Positions 36,486 to 46,563 of a stretch of DNA of 64,000 nt are shown piece by piece. The notes beneath the pieces were generated by a model. It worked only from the letters and a program-made list of their open reading frames with translations, searched no databases and had not been told where the DNA came from. A program made the translations under genes and the position numbers. Numbering within the stretch: position 1 is the first letter of the stretch; each line of letters starts with the position of its first letter. The stretch is from Klebsiella pneumoniae (GTDB lineage: Bacteria > Pseudomonadota > Gammaproteobacteria > Pseudomonadales > Pseudohongiellaceae): assembly GCA_945902215.1 (NCBI GenBank), contig CAMDML010000008.1:1-64000 (forward strand), given 5' to 3'.

Positions 36486-37225
36486 TCCAGGCATCACAAC
36501 TGAAAAAAATCCTTGAAGGTGTACTGCTCGCAGCCGGCAGGCCCTTGCCGCTCGATCGGCTGGAAGCACTGTTCAGCGAACACGAACGTCCGGAGCGCGA
36601 CGAGCTAGTCGCCGTGCTCGATTCCATCAGTGAAGAATGCGAAGGTCGCGGCTATGAATTGAAAAAGGTATCTTCCGGTTACCGCTTGCAAGTGCGCCAG
36701 GAACTGAGCGAGTGGGTCAGCCGGCTGTGGGAAGAGAAGCCGCAGAGATATTCACGCGCGTTGATGGAAACGTTGTCGATCATTGCCTACCGCCAGCCGA
36801 TCACGCGCGGTGACATCGAGAAGATCCGTGGTGTCGCTGTCAGCACGCAGATCGTCCAGACCCTGCTCGAACACGAGTGGGTGCGCATCGTCGGTCATCG
36901 GGATGTGCCGGGCCGTCCCGCAATGTACGCAACCACGAAACAGTTCCTCGACTACTTTAACCTGGAAAGCTTGGAACAACTGCCGCCGCTGGCCGATATT
37001 CGCGATCTTGAAGACATCAACCGTGGTCTTGCGCTGGATGAAGACAGGCCACTGGGGCGCATCATTGAGTTTCCTGCCTTCGGAGAAAACACTGAAGAGC
37101 TGGTTATGGATGAAGATGAAAAGCAGGCCGCTGCTGTTGGCACCCGCCCCATCAGCGAAATTCTTGAAGAGGTGGACAGCAAGCTGGGACTCAGGCCGAT
37201 GCCCGCCGATGACGCTCCCGCGTAG
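36482..37225 (+). CDS. scpB: segregation and condensation protein B
   Basis: Dimeric winged-helix partner of ScpA. It has 247 residues; LKKILEGVLLAAGRPLPLDRL opens the first winged helix, and LMETLSIIAYRQPITRGDIEKI with VRIVGHRDVPGRPAMYATT form the conserved core. The acidic C-terminal tail (about 190-247) is longer than in Gram-positive ScpB. Four-base overlap with scpA indicates coupled translation. Confidence 0.94.
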   Translation: MIQASQLKKILEGVLLAAGRPLPLDRLEALFSEHERPERDELVAVLDSISEECEGRGYELKKVSSGYRLQVRQELSEWVSRLWEEKPQRYSRALMETLSIIAYRQPITRGDIEKIRGVAVSTQIVQTLLEHEWVRIVGHRDVPGRPAMYATTKQFLDYFNLESLEQLPPLADIRDLEDINRGLALDEDRPLGRIIEFPAFGENTEELVMDEDEKQAAAVGTRPISEILEEVDSKLGLRPMPADDAPA

Positions 37226-37261
37226 CTCCAATTACACAAACTAATTTCGTGAGAAATCAAA

Positions 37262-38212
37262 ATGGTTGAGAAGAAGCAAGACGAGAAAGTGCCTGCCAAG
37301 AATGTGCCGGGTGAAAAACTGCAAAAGGTGCTGGCCCGCGCCGGCTTCGGTTCCCGGCGCGAACTGGAAGACTGGATCACCACCGGCCGCGTAAAGGTCA
37401 ACAGCAAGGTTGCCAAACTCGGTGACCGCGTCAGCGCATCCGACAAGATTCTGGTGGATGGCAAGAAAGTTGTTGGTCAGGAGAAGGACGCCGGGGGCCA
37501 TCCGGTGCTGCTCTACAACAAGCCGCTAGGTGAAATCTGCACCCGCAACGATCCCGAAGGCCGCCCCACTGTATTCGATCATCTGCCTAACTTGCAGCAT
37601 GCGCGCTGGGTATCCGTGGGTAGGCTGGATATCAATACTACCGGTCTCCTGCTGTTCACCACTGACGGCGAACTCGCCAACAGGTTGATGCATCCCTCCG
37701 CAGAGATTGAACGCGAATATGCGGTACGGGTAATGGGAGAAGTCACGCCGGAGATGATCCAGACCATGCAGCGTGGTGTGTTGCTGGAAGACGGCATGGC
37801 CAGTTTTACTTCAATCAAATATGCAGGTGGCGAAGGCGCCAACCACTGGTATCACGTCGTGCTGCTGGAAGGTCGCAATCGCGAAGTGCGGCGTTTGTGG
37901 GAGGCGCAGGGTTTGAAAGTCAGTCGCCTGAAACGTGTGCGTTACGGCAGCATTCTGATTCCGAGTTTCGTGAAAGCAGGAAAATTTGTTGAATTGCCAG
38001 CCGCGGAAACCAAAGCGCTGTATTTGCTCGCCGGCAAGCGTTGGCAAGCGCCGCAAAAACCCACCGTATACAAAACCCGTTACGAAGCAAAGAAGGAGGG
38101 TGATAAACGTATTGCGCCGCCGAAAGACAAGCGTGTCAGGACAGCGGCACCAGGCGTGGCAGGACGCTCAGACGGGAAAATATGGGGCGCGCCCAAAAAG
38201 GAACGCCGCTGA
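37262..38212 (+). CDS. rluB: 23S rRNA pseudouridine synthase RluB
   Basis: Modifies U2605 of 23S rRNA in E. coli. The 316-residue protein has an S4 domain (EKLQKVLARAGFGSRRELEDWI), the RsuA-type catalytic motif GRLDINTTGLLLFTTDG with its aspartate, and GRNREVRRLWEAQGLKVSRLKR. A lysine-rich C-terminal tail follows, typical of the RluB branch. Last gene of the trpS-scpAB-rluB group and convergent with the yciK-like gene. Confidence 0.93.
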   Translation: MVEKKQDEKVPAKNVPGEKLQKVLARAGFGSRRELEDWITTGRVKVNSKVAKLGDRVSASDKILVDGKKVVGQEKDAGGHPVLLYNKPLGEICTRNDPEGRPTVFDHLPNLQHARWVSVGRLDINTTGLLLFTTDGELANRLMHPSAEIEREYAVRVMGEVTPEMIQTMQRGVLLEDGMASFTSIKYAGGEGANHWYHVVLLEGRNREVRRLWEAQGLKVSRLKRVRYGSILIPSFVKAGKFVELPAAETKALYLLAGKRWQAPQKPTVYKTRYEAKKEGDKRIAPPKDKRVRTAAPGVAGRSDGKIWGAPKKERR

Positions 38213-38227
38213 TTGCTTTTTATCAGC

Positions 38228-38968
38228 CTATTGGGCATCAAACTGCCGACCGTTCTCGTGCAGGCTGTCGGCGCCCATCAGGTAGAGATACAGCGGCATC
38301 AAGGTCTCAGGCTTTACCGCGGTGGCCGGATCTTCGGTAGGGAAGATGACCTTGCGCAGGGCAGTGGCGCAGGGGCCGGGGTTCAACGAATTTACGCGTA
38401 TGTGCGATGTCGTTGCCAGTTCATGATGAAAAATCTCCATCAGCGTTTCTACACCATGCTTTGACACAGCATAGGGTCCCCAGTACGCACGGGTTTCGCG
38501 CCCGGCATGTGACGAGGTGAAGATTACTGAGGCGTTGGGCGCTTGTTGCAGTAGTGGAAGACACGCCTTGGTCAGCGCGAAAGCGGCGGTCAGGTTCACT
38601 TGCAAGAGCTTGTTCCAGGAACTCAGCGTCACGAATTGCAGCGGCAACATGGGCGCAGTTACGCCGGCGTTGTGCAACAGTCCGTCCAGTTTCCCAAACT
38701 CGCTGCCGATGATATCAGCCACTTCCTGATACTCGGCGTCGCCTGCTGTTTCCAGATCGAGCTTGAACAGCGCAGGTTCCGGGCCTCCGGCTGCGTCGAT
38801 CGCATCACAAGTACCTTCCAGCTTTTCCAGCGTCTTGCCCAGCAAAAGCACGGTGGCGCCATGCTGTGAATAACTGAGCGCGGCGGCGCGACCAAGGCCG
38901 GAACCGGCGCCGGTGACCAGAATCGTTTTGCCGGTCAGCAGATCGGGGCGTGCCTCATAGGTGAACAT
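38228..38968 (-). CDS. yciK: short-chain dehydrogenase of the YciK type
   Basis: A 246-residue NAD(P)-binding oxidoreductase of unknown substrate. The Rossmann motif is TGAGSGLGR, the NAG motif is HNAG, and the catalytic pair is Tyr-Lys in YAVSKHG. The N-terminus MFTYEARPDLL aligns with E. coli YciK; an ATG at 38974 (overlapping the gph stop) is the alternative start. Last gene of the mtaD-ubiG-gph-yciK operon, an arrangement shared with Pseudomonas. Confidence 0.88.
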   Translation of the reverse strand: MFTYEARPDLLTGKTILVTGAGSGLGRAAALSYSQHGATVLLLGKTLEKLEGTCDAIDAAGGPEPALFKLDLETAGDAEYQEVADIIGSEFGKLDGLLHNAGVTAPMLPLQFVTLSSWNKLLQVNLTAAFALTKACLPLLQQAPNASVIFTSSHAGRETRAYWGPYAVSKHGVETLMEIFHHELATTSHIRVNSLNPGPCATALRKVIFPTEDPATAVKPETLMPLYLYLMGADSLHENGRQFDAQ

Positions 38969-38970
38969 GG

Positions 38971-39636
38971 TCATTTCCCGTATTGCGCGATCTGGGCAAG
39001 TAATGCGCGGGGCGTGTCTGAGATAAACTCCGCGCCCCATTCACTGATGTGACTGTCCTCCGGCAAATAGCCCCACACTACGGCGACACTCGGCATGCCA
39101 GCATTCTTCGCGGCTTCGATGTCGCGCGGATGATCACCAACATAAAGTACGTCACATGGCGCCAGATTCAACTGCGCGCAGCCGAGCAGGAGGCCAGCTG
39201 GATCGGGTTTGCCTTTGCCGACATCGTCCGGGCACACCAGCGTGGCGCAAGTGGCGAAGGATTCAAACAGCGCCAACAGGGGTTCGCTGAAGCGGCGTGC
39301 CTTGTTGGTCATGATGCCCCAGGGTATGCCGCGGTCGTGCAGTGAAGCCAGCACGAGATCGATATCAGTGAAGAGTCCCGCCCGCGTTTGTGGAATTTGC
39401 CGGGTGTAGCGTTCCAGAAAGTCTGCGAGTAGTACGGATACGCGTGGATCGTTTTCCTTCAAATTAAAACCCTGACGCACCACAGAGAGTGCGCCAGCCG
39501 AAACGAACTTGCGCACGACGGTGCCGTCCACGCCAGGCTGGGCATGGGCCGCCAGCATGTCGTTCAGAATCAGGGTGAAGTCCGGCTCGGTGTCGAGCAG
39601 CGTGCCATCGAGGTCAAACAATACTGCCTGAATCAC
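38971..39636 (-). CDS. gph: phosphoglycolate phosphatase-type HAD hydrolase
   Basis: A 221-residue HAD-superfamily phosphatase. The nucleophile motif is DLDGTLLDTEPDF, followed by MTNKARR and VGDHPRDIEAAKNAGM. In this gene order, between ubiG and yciK, the enzyme is annotated as phosphoglycolate phosphatase or N-acetylmuramic acid 6-phosphate phosphatase (MupP); in Pseudomonas the gene at this position is MupP, so cell-wall recycling is a real alternative. Overlaps ubiG by four bases. Confidence 0.85.
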   Translation of the reverse strand: MIQAVLFDLDGTLLDTEPDFTLILNDMLAAHAQPGVDGTVVRKFVSAGALSVVRQGFNLKENDPRVSVLLADFLERYTRQIPQTRAGLFTDIDLVLASLHDRGIPWGIMTNKARRFSEPLLALFESFATCATLVCPDDVGKGKPDPAGLLLGCAQLNLAPCDVLYVGDHPRDIEAAKNAGMPSVAVVWGYLPEDSHISEWGAEFISDTPRALLAQIAQYGK

Positions 39637-40370
39637 GTGTGAGATTCCTCAGGCGGTGCCGGTTTACACAGATGCATCAGATAGTTCACATCTACGTCAT
39701 GGCCGAGCCGGTAGATGCGTGACAAGGGGTTATAGGTCATGCCGGCAAGTTCACCCTGGACGAAGCCGGCCTGTCGCGCCCATGTGGCAAGTTCGGAAGG
39801 CCGGATAAATTTCGCATAATCATGCGTACCGCGCGGCAACATGCGCAGGATGTATTCCGCGCCAACGACTGCGAACAGCCATGACTTGGGGTTGCGATTG
39901 ATCGTAGACACGAAAAGTTCGCCGCCCGGCTTCAGTAGTTCGTAGCAGGCTTTGATGATGGCGACAGGGTCCGGCACGTGCTCCAACATTTCCATGCAGG
40001 TGACGACATCAAAACGTTCCGGAAAGCGGTGTGCATAATGGCCAGCTTCAGCTTTTTCATAATGGACATTGAGTTTGCTCTCGAGCAGGTGCAGCCGTGC
40101 CACTGCCAAGGGTGCCTCACCCATGTCGATACCGGTGACCTGCGCGCCGCGCCGCGCCAGGGCCTCACTTAGAATGCCACCGCCGCAACCGATATCTATT
40201 ACCTGTTTGCCAACGAGTTGTACCTTGCTGTCGATGAAGCCGCATCGCAGAGGGTTGATGTCGTGCAGCGGCTTGAATTCACTGCTCTTGTCCCACCAGC
40301 GGCTGGCGAGTTTTTCGAATTTGGCGATTTCAGCAGCGTCCACATTGGTACTGGTTGTTTGTGCTGTCAT
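39633..40370 (-). CDS. ubiG: ubiquinone biosynthesis O-methyltransferase
   Basis: SAM-dependent methyltransferase for both O-methylation steps of ubiquinone synthesis. From the ATG at 40370 it has 245 residues, close to E. coli UbiG. Motif I is VIDIGCGGGILSEALARRGA and the family segments FDVVTCMEMLEHVPDP and STINRNPKSWLFAVVGAEY follow. The start overlaps the mtaD stop by one base. Confidence 0.95.
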   Translation of the reverse strand: MTAQTTSTNVDAAEIAKFEKLASRWWDKSSEFKPLHDINPLRCGFIDSKVQLVGKQVIDIGCGGGILSEALARRGAQVTGIDMGEAPLAVARLHLLESKLNVHYEKAEAGHYAHRFPERFDVVTCMEMLEHVPDPVAIIKACYELLKPGGELFVSTINRNPKSWLFAVVGAEYILRMLPRGTHDYAKFIRPSELATWARQAGFVQGELAGMTYNPLSRIYRLGHDVDVNYLMHLCKPAPPEESHT

Positions 40371-41734
40371 CACGCGTTGCCCCCTCTGATCTGTTTTCCC
40401 CATCGACGCGCCTCTGCCAGCACCTGAGTCAGATCCATCCGGGTCAGTTGGCCGTCGCTTACCAGCGCTTGGCCGTTGACCCACACATGGCTGACCTGAG
40501 CGGCCTGGGCACTGTACGCGAGCGTGGAAACGGGATCGTAGACGGGTTGCGTGTTGGGCTGATCCAGATTGACCGCGATCAAATCGGCCAGCTTCCCGAT
40601 CTCGATGCTGCCCACGTGTTCTTCCATGCCCAGTGCCCGGGCACCATGCAGTGTCGCCATTTGCAGCGCCGTGAAAGCGGGAACGGCGCTTGCGTCACCG
40701 CTTATGCCCTTTGCCAACAGGGCTGCGAGCCGTAGTTCGCCGAACATGTCGAGACGGTTGTTGGAGGCGCTGCCATCAGTGCCGAGTGCGACGTTGACGC
40801 CGGCCGCGAGCAATTCGCGTGTGCGGCAAAGGCCACTGGCGAGTTTCAGATTGGAAGAGGGACAGTGCACAACATGCACACCATGCGCTGCAAGCAGGGT
40901 AATTTCGTCGTCCTGTAATTGCGTCATGTGGATGGCTTGCAGGCGTGGACTAAGCAAGTCCAGTTGCTTCAAGCGTATCAGCGGCCGCAGCCCTGTGCTG
41001 CGCAGCGCTTCGTGAATCTCCTGCGCATTTTCATGCAGATGGATATGTATGGCGAGATCAAGTTCGTCTGCCAGCATCGCCACACGCCGCAAAGGGGCAT
41101 CGGATACTGTGTAGGGCGCGTGCGGGCCGAAGGCGATCCTGATCAGCTCACTGTTACGGAACTGGTCGTGTAGCCGAGTGGCTTTGTTGATGTACTCATC
41201 AGCATCTCCTGCCCAGGCGGTCGGGAATTCGAATACGGGGCAGGCGAGCTGTGCGCGCATGCCGGATGCCGTAGCGACAGCTGCCACCTGATCGGGGAAA
41301 AAATACATGTCAGCGAAGCAGGTGGTACCACCGAGCAGCATTTCGGCTATGGCCAGACGTGCACCGTCAGCTACGTAGGCTTCGCTCAGCAGGCGGGTTT
41401 CAGCCGGCCAGATCTTTTGTTCAAGCCAGGGTTGCAAGGGCAGGTCGTCGGCGTAACCCCGCAGCAAGCTCATTGGGGCATGGCCGTGGGCATTGATGAG
41501 GCCCGGCATTACGGCATGTGAATCCAGGTGGTACTCATGACTCGAGCGGAAGCGGGAAGTCAGCTCCGCCGATGGGCCGATCGCAACGATCCGGGTTCCG
41601 GTAATTGCAATGCTGTGGCCGGTCAGCACCTGAGCTGCGCTTGCGCTTAACGGTGCGCTCAATGGCACTAGCCAGCGTGGGTGAAGCAAGGCATCCACGG
41701 CGGCGGGGAAATCAGCAGTTGAAGCGGTGGTCAT
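40370..41734 (-). CDS. mtaD: 5-methylthioadenosine/S-adenosylhomocysteine deaminase
   Basis: Amidohydrolase that deaminates methylthioadenosine or SAH. With the ATG at 41734 it has 454 residues. Metal ligands are visible in GLINAHGHAPMSLLRGYADD (the usual HxH reads HGH), HIHLHEN and LGTDGSASNNRLDMF. In Pseudomonas the same position in the same operon holds mtaD, with mtnA next to it; mtnA is missing here. First gene of the operon and divergent from gyrA. Confidence 0.9.
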   Translation of the reverse strand: MTTASTADFPAAVDALLHPRWLVPLSAPLSASAAQVLTGHSIAITGTRIVAIGPSAELTSRFRSSHEYHLDSHAVMPGLINAHGHAPMSLLRGYADDLPLQPWLEQKIWPAETRLLSEAYVADGARLAIAEMLLGGTTCFADMYFFPDQVAAVATASGMRAQLACPVFEFPTAWAGDADEYINKATRLHDQFRNSELIRIAFGPHAPYTVSDAPLRRVAMLADELDLAIHIHLHENAQEIHEALRSTGLRPLIRLKQLDLLSPRLQAIHMTQLQDDEITLLAAHGVHVVHCPSSNLKLASGLCRTRELLAAGVNVALGTDGSASNNRLDMFGELRLAALLAKGISGDASAVPAFTALQMATLHGARALGMEEHVGSIEIGKLADLIAVNLDQPNTQPVYDPVSTLAYSAQAAQVSHVWVNGQALVSDGQLTRMDLTQVLAEARRWGKQIRGGNA

Positions 41735-42118
41735 GAGTGTGTCGGGCAGGGGCGAGCAAGGCCGGCGAGTATACCGATTCCGGCTCCAAATCTGTACCGG
41801 CGAGGGCCCTGAAAGGGTCAAGAAAATGACCTGGAAAAACCGCCTGGAAAAAGCCTTGAAAAGGGGCCTTTTTGACTGTCGGTTTCAGAGCTCACTGTGG
41901 TAGAATCTTTGCAGTCTTAAGGCTCTAAAAAAGTATATATTAATCAGCCTGTTATAAAATCCTTCAAGGGCTGAAATCAAGCCCTGGACGATGCCCTAAA
42001 GCCGGGTGCAAAATTGGCCACAAAAAGGGTGCTAAAAAAGCCGGTTAGAAGCGACTAAAAGTAACCCCAAACACCGCCCACAAGCGGGTCCACAAGCGGA
42101 AATCACGAAGTAGCGCGC
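41735..42118 (+). promoter_or_regulatory. gyrA upstream region with two extended -10 elements
   Basis: About 380 bases without a gene between divergent mtaD and gyrA. Two extended -10 elements face gyrA: TGGTAGAAT at 41898-41906 and TGTTATAAA at 41950-41958, neither with a good -35. The leader would be 150-210 bases. It contains a hairpin AGGGCT/AGCCCT at 41967-41985 and a doubled CCACAAGCGG just before the gene. No Shine-Dalgarno is evident before the gyrA ATG. Confidence 0.4.
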
Positions 42119-44773
42119 ATGGCAGAAAATCAGGATCAGATCCAACCCGTCACCATCGAAAGCGAAATGCGGCAGTCCTACCTCGATTACGCGATGAGCG
42201 TGATCGTCGGCAGGGCGCTCCCGGATGTCCGGGACGGACTCAAGCCCGTGCACCGCCGCGTCTTGTTCGCCATGAGCGAACTGTCCAACGACTGGAACAA
42301 GCCCTATAAGAAATCCGCGCGCGTTGTTGGTGATGTAATCGGTAAATACCATCCGCACGGCGACTCTGCCGTTTATGAAACCATTGTGCGCATGGCGCAG
42401 GATTTTTCCTTGCGTTATCCGCTCGTCGACGGGCAGGGCAACTTCGGCTCGGTAGATGGCGACGCCGCCGCCGCGATGCGTTACACCGAAATTCGCATGG
42501 AAAGGCTGGCCCATGAACTCTTGGCCGATCTCGACAAGGAAACTGTCGACTTTTCTCCGAACTATGATGGTACGGAACAAATCCCCGATGTCATGCCAAC
42601 CCGCTTGCCCAACCTGCTGGTGAACGGTTCCTCCGGTATCGCGGTAGGCATGGCAACAAACATTCCGCCGCACAATCTGCGCGAAATCATCAAAGCCTGC
42701 CTGTACGTGATGGACAACGAGAACGCAACGGTGGACGAATTGATGGAACTCGTCAGCGGCCCTGATTTCCCGACCGCCGGCATCATCAACGGCCGTGCCG
42801 GCATTGTGCAGGCCTATCGCACGGGGCGCGGCAAGATCTACATTCGTGCACGCACTTTTATCGAGGAAGACGAGAAGACCAGCAAGCAGACCATTATCGT
42901 GTCCGAGTTGCCCTACCAGGTGAACAAGGCGCGGCTGATTGAGCGCATCGCTGAACTCGTCAAGGAAAAGAAGATCGAGGGCATCACCGAACTGCGCGAC
43001 GAGTCCGACAAGGACGGCATGCGCATCGTCATTGAACTGCGTAAAGGCGAAATGGCTGATGTGTTGTTGAACAATCTTTACGCACAAACCCAGATGCAGG
43101 TAGTTTTTGGCATCAACATGGTGGCGCTGATGGACGGGCGCCCACGGGTGCTCAACCTGAAGGAAATGCTGGATGCCTTCATCGACCACCGCCGTGAGGT
43201 CGTGACCCGACGCACTGTCTTCTTGTTGCGCAAAGCCCGTGAAAAAGGCCATATTCTTGAAGGCCTGGCGGTAGCGCTGGCCAACATCGATGAAGTCATC
43301 GAGCTGATCAAGACTTCGCCGAACGCGAGCGAAGCGAAAGAAAAGTTGCTGGCGCGTGGCTGGCAGTCAGCCAGCGTGCTGGCCATGCTGGCAGCGGCCG
43401 GCCCCGATGCGTGCCGGCCGGAAGATTTGCCAGAGCAATACGGCCAGCACACAGATGCTTACTATCTCTCGCCGGAGCAGGCGCAAGCCATTCTCGAGCT
43501 GCGGCTGCACCGTCTAACCGGACTCGAACAGGATAAATTGTTGGCCGATTATCAGGATCTGATCAGGCAGATCGGTGAATATCTCGAAATCCTTGGGAAC
43601 AATTCCCGACTGATGGCGGTGATCCGGGGTGAACTGGCGGAAATCAATGAAGCGTACGGCGACGAACGCAGAACCGAAATCCTGGCTTCGCAACTCGATC
43701 TGACAACGGAAGACCTTATTACCGAAGAAGACCGTGTAGTGACGATTTCGCAGAGCGGCTACGCGAAAAGCCAGCCGCTGACTGACTATCAGGCGCAACG
43801 GCGCGGTGGTATGGGCAAGGCCGCCGCCTCGGTGAAAGACGAAGACTATGTCGAACACCTGCTGGTCGCGAGCAGTCACGACACGCTGCTGTGTTTCAGC
43901 AGCCAGGGCAAGGTGTACTGGTTGAAGGTGTACATGATTCCGCTGGCGAGCCGCATTTCGCGCGGCAAACCCATCGTCAACATCCTGCCCCTGGATGAAG
44001 GTGAAAGCATCACTAGCCTGCTGCCAATCCGTGACTACCCCGAGAACAAATTCATTTTCATGGCTACCACGAGCGGCACCGTCAAGAAAACGCCACTTAC
44101 AGCGTTTTCGAATCAGCGCAGCGTCGGGTTGCGTGCGATCGAGCTTGACGAAGGCGATACTCTGGTCAAGACCGCAATCACCGACGGCAACTGTGATGTT
44201 GTGTTGTATAGCAGCTCCGGCAAGGCTATCCGCTTCAATGAAAAAGGCGTCCGCCCGATGGGCCGCACCGCCCGCGGTGTGCGCGGCATCCGTTTGCAAG
44301 CTGGGCAGCGCATGGTGGCGATGCTGATCCCGTATGAAGGCGGACAGATCCTGGCGGTTAGCGAGAGTGGTTATGGCAAACGCACGGTCGTCAGTGAATT
44401 CCCGGTAAAAGGCCGTGGTGGCCAGGGCGTCATCGGCATCCAGGCCAGCGAGCGCAATGGCGCGATTGTTGGTGCCGTGCAGGTGTTCGACGGTGATGAG
44501 ATCATGCTGATCAGTGACAAGGGCACCTTGGTCCGCACTCGCGTTGATGAAATCTCGGTACAGGGCCGCAATACTCAGGGCGTACGCCTGATCAAACTTA
44601 AGGAAGGTGAGACCTTGGTCGGCGTGGAGCGTGTCGAGGAACCTGAAGAAGGCTCCATCGCGCCGGTCAGTCGCCAACTCGCATTGGGTGTCGGCCTGAG
44701 CGGGGATGCGGTGGAGGAGATTGACGACGACCTGCCGGGAGACACAACCCCAGATGATGAGGCCGATGAATAA
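42119..44773 (+). CDS. gyrA: DNA gyrase subunit A
   Basis: Breakage-reunion subunit of gyrase. The 884-residue protein has E. coli numbering through the core: catalytic Tyr122 in MRYTEIRM, and in the quinolone-resistance region [13 protein letters not shown] it has Ser83 and Glu87 (Asp in E. coli). The GyrA box, QRRGGKG at 560-566 in E. coli, reads QRRGGMG here, with Met565 in place of lysine. The C-terminal beta-pinwheel and an acidic tail follow. pheA starts within its last codons. Confidence 0.97.
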   Translation: MAENQDQIQPVTIESEMRQSYLDYAMSVIVGRALPDVRDGLKPVHRRVLFAMSELSNDWNKPYKKSARVVGDVIGKYHPHGDSAVYETIVRMAQDFSLRYPLVDGQGNFGSVDGDAAAAMRYTEIRMERLAHELLADLDKETVDFSPNYDGTEQIPDVMPTRLPNLLVNGSSGIAVGMATNIPPHNLREIIKACLYVMDNENATVDELMELVSGPDFPTAGIINGRAGIVQAYRTGRGKIYIRARTFIEEDEKTSKQTIIVSELPYQVNKARLIERIAELVKEKKIEGITELRDESDKDGMRIVIELRKGEMADVLLNNLYAQTQMQVVFGINMVALMDGRPRVLNLKEMLDAFIDHRREVVTRRTVFLLRKAREKGHILEGLAVALANIDEVIELIKTSPNASEAKEKLLARGWQSASVLAMLAAAGPDACRPEDLPEQYGQHTDAYYLSPEQAQAILELRLHRLTGLEQDKLLADYQDLIRQIGEYLEILGNNSRLMAVIRGELAEINEAYGDERRTEILASQLDLTTEDLITEEDRVVTISQSGYAKSQPLTDYQAQRRGGMGKAAASVKDEDYVEHLLVASSHDTLLCFSSQGKVYWLKVYMIPLASRISRGKPIVNILPLDEGESITSLLPIRDYPENKFIFMATTSGTVKKTPLTAFSNQRSVGLRAIELDEGDTLVKTAITDGNCDVVLYSSSGKAIRFNEKGVRPMGRTARGVRGIRLQAGQRMVAMLIPYEGGQILAVSESGYGKRTVVSEFPVKGRGGQGVIGIQASERNGAIVGAVQVFDGDEIMLISDKGTLVRTRVDEISVQGRNTQGVRLIKLKEGETLVGVERVEEPEEGSIAPVSRQLALGVGLSGDAVEEIDDDLPGDTTPDDEADE

Positions 44774-45608
44774 GCTGGCGCAAAATGCGCACGTTGCCTA
44801 TCTCGGCCCCGCCGGTACTTATACGCATGCCGCGGCATTGCAATGGTTTGATGCCGATGCATCCTGGTTGCCGGTTACCGATATTCAGGAAATTTTCGCT
44901 GCAGTTGAAAGCGGCAAGGCTGATTACGGCGTTGTCCCGGTAGAGAATTCCAGCGAAGGTTCGGTGATCGCCACGCTGGATGCTTTCATCAACTCCCCGC
45001 TGCAGATCAGTGGGGAATTGTTGCTGCGCATCCGCCAATGTTTGTTGGCCTCTTCCGGCGTAAGCATCAAGGACATTGTCAGGATTGTTTCCCACCAGCA
45101 GTCGCTGGGCCAATGTCGGCAATGGCTTGCCAGCAATCTACCCGGCATCGACAAAGTGTCAGTGAGCAGCAATGCCGAAGCTGCCCGGCTGGCAAGCCAG
45201 CAGAGTGGCGTTGCCGCCGTAGCCGGCAAAACCGCCGCCACACTCTATGGTTTGCAGGTGCTGGTCGAAGGCATAGAAGACAGCACTGACAACACCACAC
45301 GTTTCTTGCTGCTGAGCCGCAAGGCCACACAGGCAAGCACAGGTCGGGACAAGACCTCACTCATCATTTCGGCGCACAATGAACCGGGAACCCTGTTCCG
45401 TGCCCTGGAGCCTTTCCACCGTTTCGGCGTCAACCTGACCAAGCTGGAATCGCGGCCTTCGCGCAAAGCCGCTTGGTCATACTCCTTTTATGTGGATATC
45501 GAAGGTCATACCGATGACGCCAAAGTACAGTCTGCCTTGCAGGCGTTGAAGTCGCATGCGCTTGAAGTGAAGATGCTTGGCTCCTATCCGGCCGCAAGTT
45601 CAACATGA
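44766..45608 (+). CDS. pheA: prephenate dehydratase (monofunctional)
   Basis: Converts prephenate to phenylpyruvate. The protein from ATG 44766 has 280 residues: the dehydratase domain begins at once with [14 protein letters not shown], continues through [13 protein letters not shown] and [11 protein letters not shown], and ends in an ACT regulatory domain ([28 protein letters not shown]). The N-terminal chorismate mutase domain of the usual gammaproteobacterial P-protein is missing. The start overlaps gyrA by eight bases; ATGs at 44754 and 44757 are alternatives. The tyrA ATG overlaps its stop. Confidence 0.93.
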   Translation: MNKLAQNAHVAYLGPAGTYTHAAALQWFDADASWLPVTDIQEIFAAVESGKADYGVVPVENSSEGSVIATLDAFINSPLQISGELLLRIRQCLLASSGVSIKDIVRIVSHQQSLGQCRQWLASNLPGIDKVSVSSNAEAARLASQQSGVAAVAGKTAATLYGLQVLVEGIEDSTDNTTRFLLLSRKATQASTGRDKTSLIISAHNEPGTLFRALEPFHRFGVNLTKLESRPSRKAAWSYSFYVDIEGHTDDAKVQSALQALKSHALEVKMLGSYPAASST

Positions 45609-46513
45609 AGCAGCAGTTTGCAGACAAGAAAATCGTCATCATCGGTCTGGGCTTGATCGGTGGCTCGCTCGCTCGCGCGCTAATGACAGCGGGATGCGAA
45701 TGCGAAATTGTTGCGGTAGGGCGTAACCGTTCGGTGCTGGAGCAGGCTATTGGAGACGGCAGCATCACCGGCTTCACCACTGATGCGCAGACCGCTTGCG
45801 CCGATGCCGATCTCATTGTTATCGCAGTTCCGGTACTCTCAGTGAAAGCCATGCTGCAAGAGATTGCACCAGTTCTCGCACCGCATACCGTAATTACGGA
45901 TGTGGCCAGCGTGAAGCATTCGGTGGTCAGCGCCGCGCGGGAAGTGTTTGGCAAGATGCCGGTGAATTTTGTGCCGGGTCATCCAATCGCCGGTTCCGAA
46001 CAGAGTGGTTACAATGCCGCGAAACCGGAATTGTTTCAGGGGCGCAAGGTTATTCTCACGCCACTGGAACAAACAGCGCCTTCGGCAGTCGCTATGGTTA
46101 CTGCGCTCTGGCAACTCACCGGAGCCGAAGTGTTGCAAATGTCGGTAACCCATCATGACGAAGTGCTGGCAGCGACAAGTCATTTGCCGCACCTGCTGGC
46201 CTTTGCACTGGTCGACACACTGTCGCAGCAGGGGGCTAGCGAGGAAATTTTTCGATACGCAGCCGGTGGTTTTCGTGATTTCACCCGCATCGCCTCCAGC
46301 GATCCGGTGATGTGGCGCGACATCTTTGTCGCCAATGGTGCCGCAACCGTCAAAATTCTCGACAAATATGTAGCCGACCTGCAAACCCTGCGCACAGCAT
46401 TGCTCGAGGGCGATGCGGAGCTGCTTTTTACCACCTTCAAACGTGCGCGCCAGTCGCGTGAAGCGTTTCTCGCGCTGAACGCGGGCAAGAGCCCGCAAAA
46501 AACTTCGGAGTAA
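45605..46513 (+). CDS. tyrA: prephenate dehydrogenase
   Basis: NAD-dependent enzyme for tyrosine synthesis. It has 302 residues, with the Rossmann motif IIGLGLIGGSLARAL, PVNFVPGHPIAGSEQSG and TSHLPHLLAFALVDTL. No chorismate mutase domain is attached. In Pseudomonas tyrA is fused to aroA in the same position; here the two are separate genes. Four-base overlap with pheA. Confidence 0.93.
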   Translation: MKQQFADKKIVIIGLGLIGGSLARALMTAGCECEIVAVGRNRSVLEQAIGDGSITGFTTDAQTACADADLIVIAVPVLSVKAMLQEIAPVLAPHTVITDVASVKHSVVSAAREVFGKMPVNFVPGHPIAGSEQSGYNAAKPELFQGRKVILTPLEQTAPSAVAMVTALWQLTGAEVLQMSVTHHDEVLAATSHLPHLLAFALVDTLSQQGASEEIFRYAAGGFRDFTRIASSDPVMWRDIFVANGAATVKILDKYVADLQTLRTALLEGDAELLFTTFKRARQSREAFLALNAGKSPQKTSE

Positions 46514-46563
46514 CCGCACCTTGTTGCAGAACAGCTGCAGACATGTGCAAGACGGAAGCTGAT

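Noticed and set aside
41821-41880. terminator-like A-rich and T-rich stretch upstream of gyrA
   Set aside because: The stem is broken by mismatches and both flanking genes start, rather than end, here.
42032-43252. 406-codon open frame antisense to gyrA
   Set aside because: Covers the most conserved part of gyrA; composition is that of a shadow frame.
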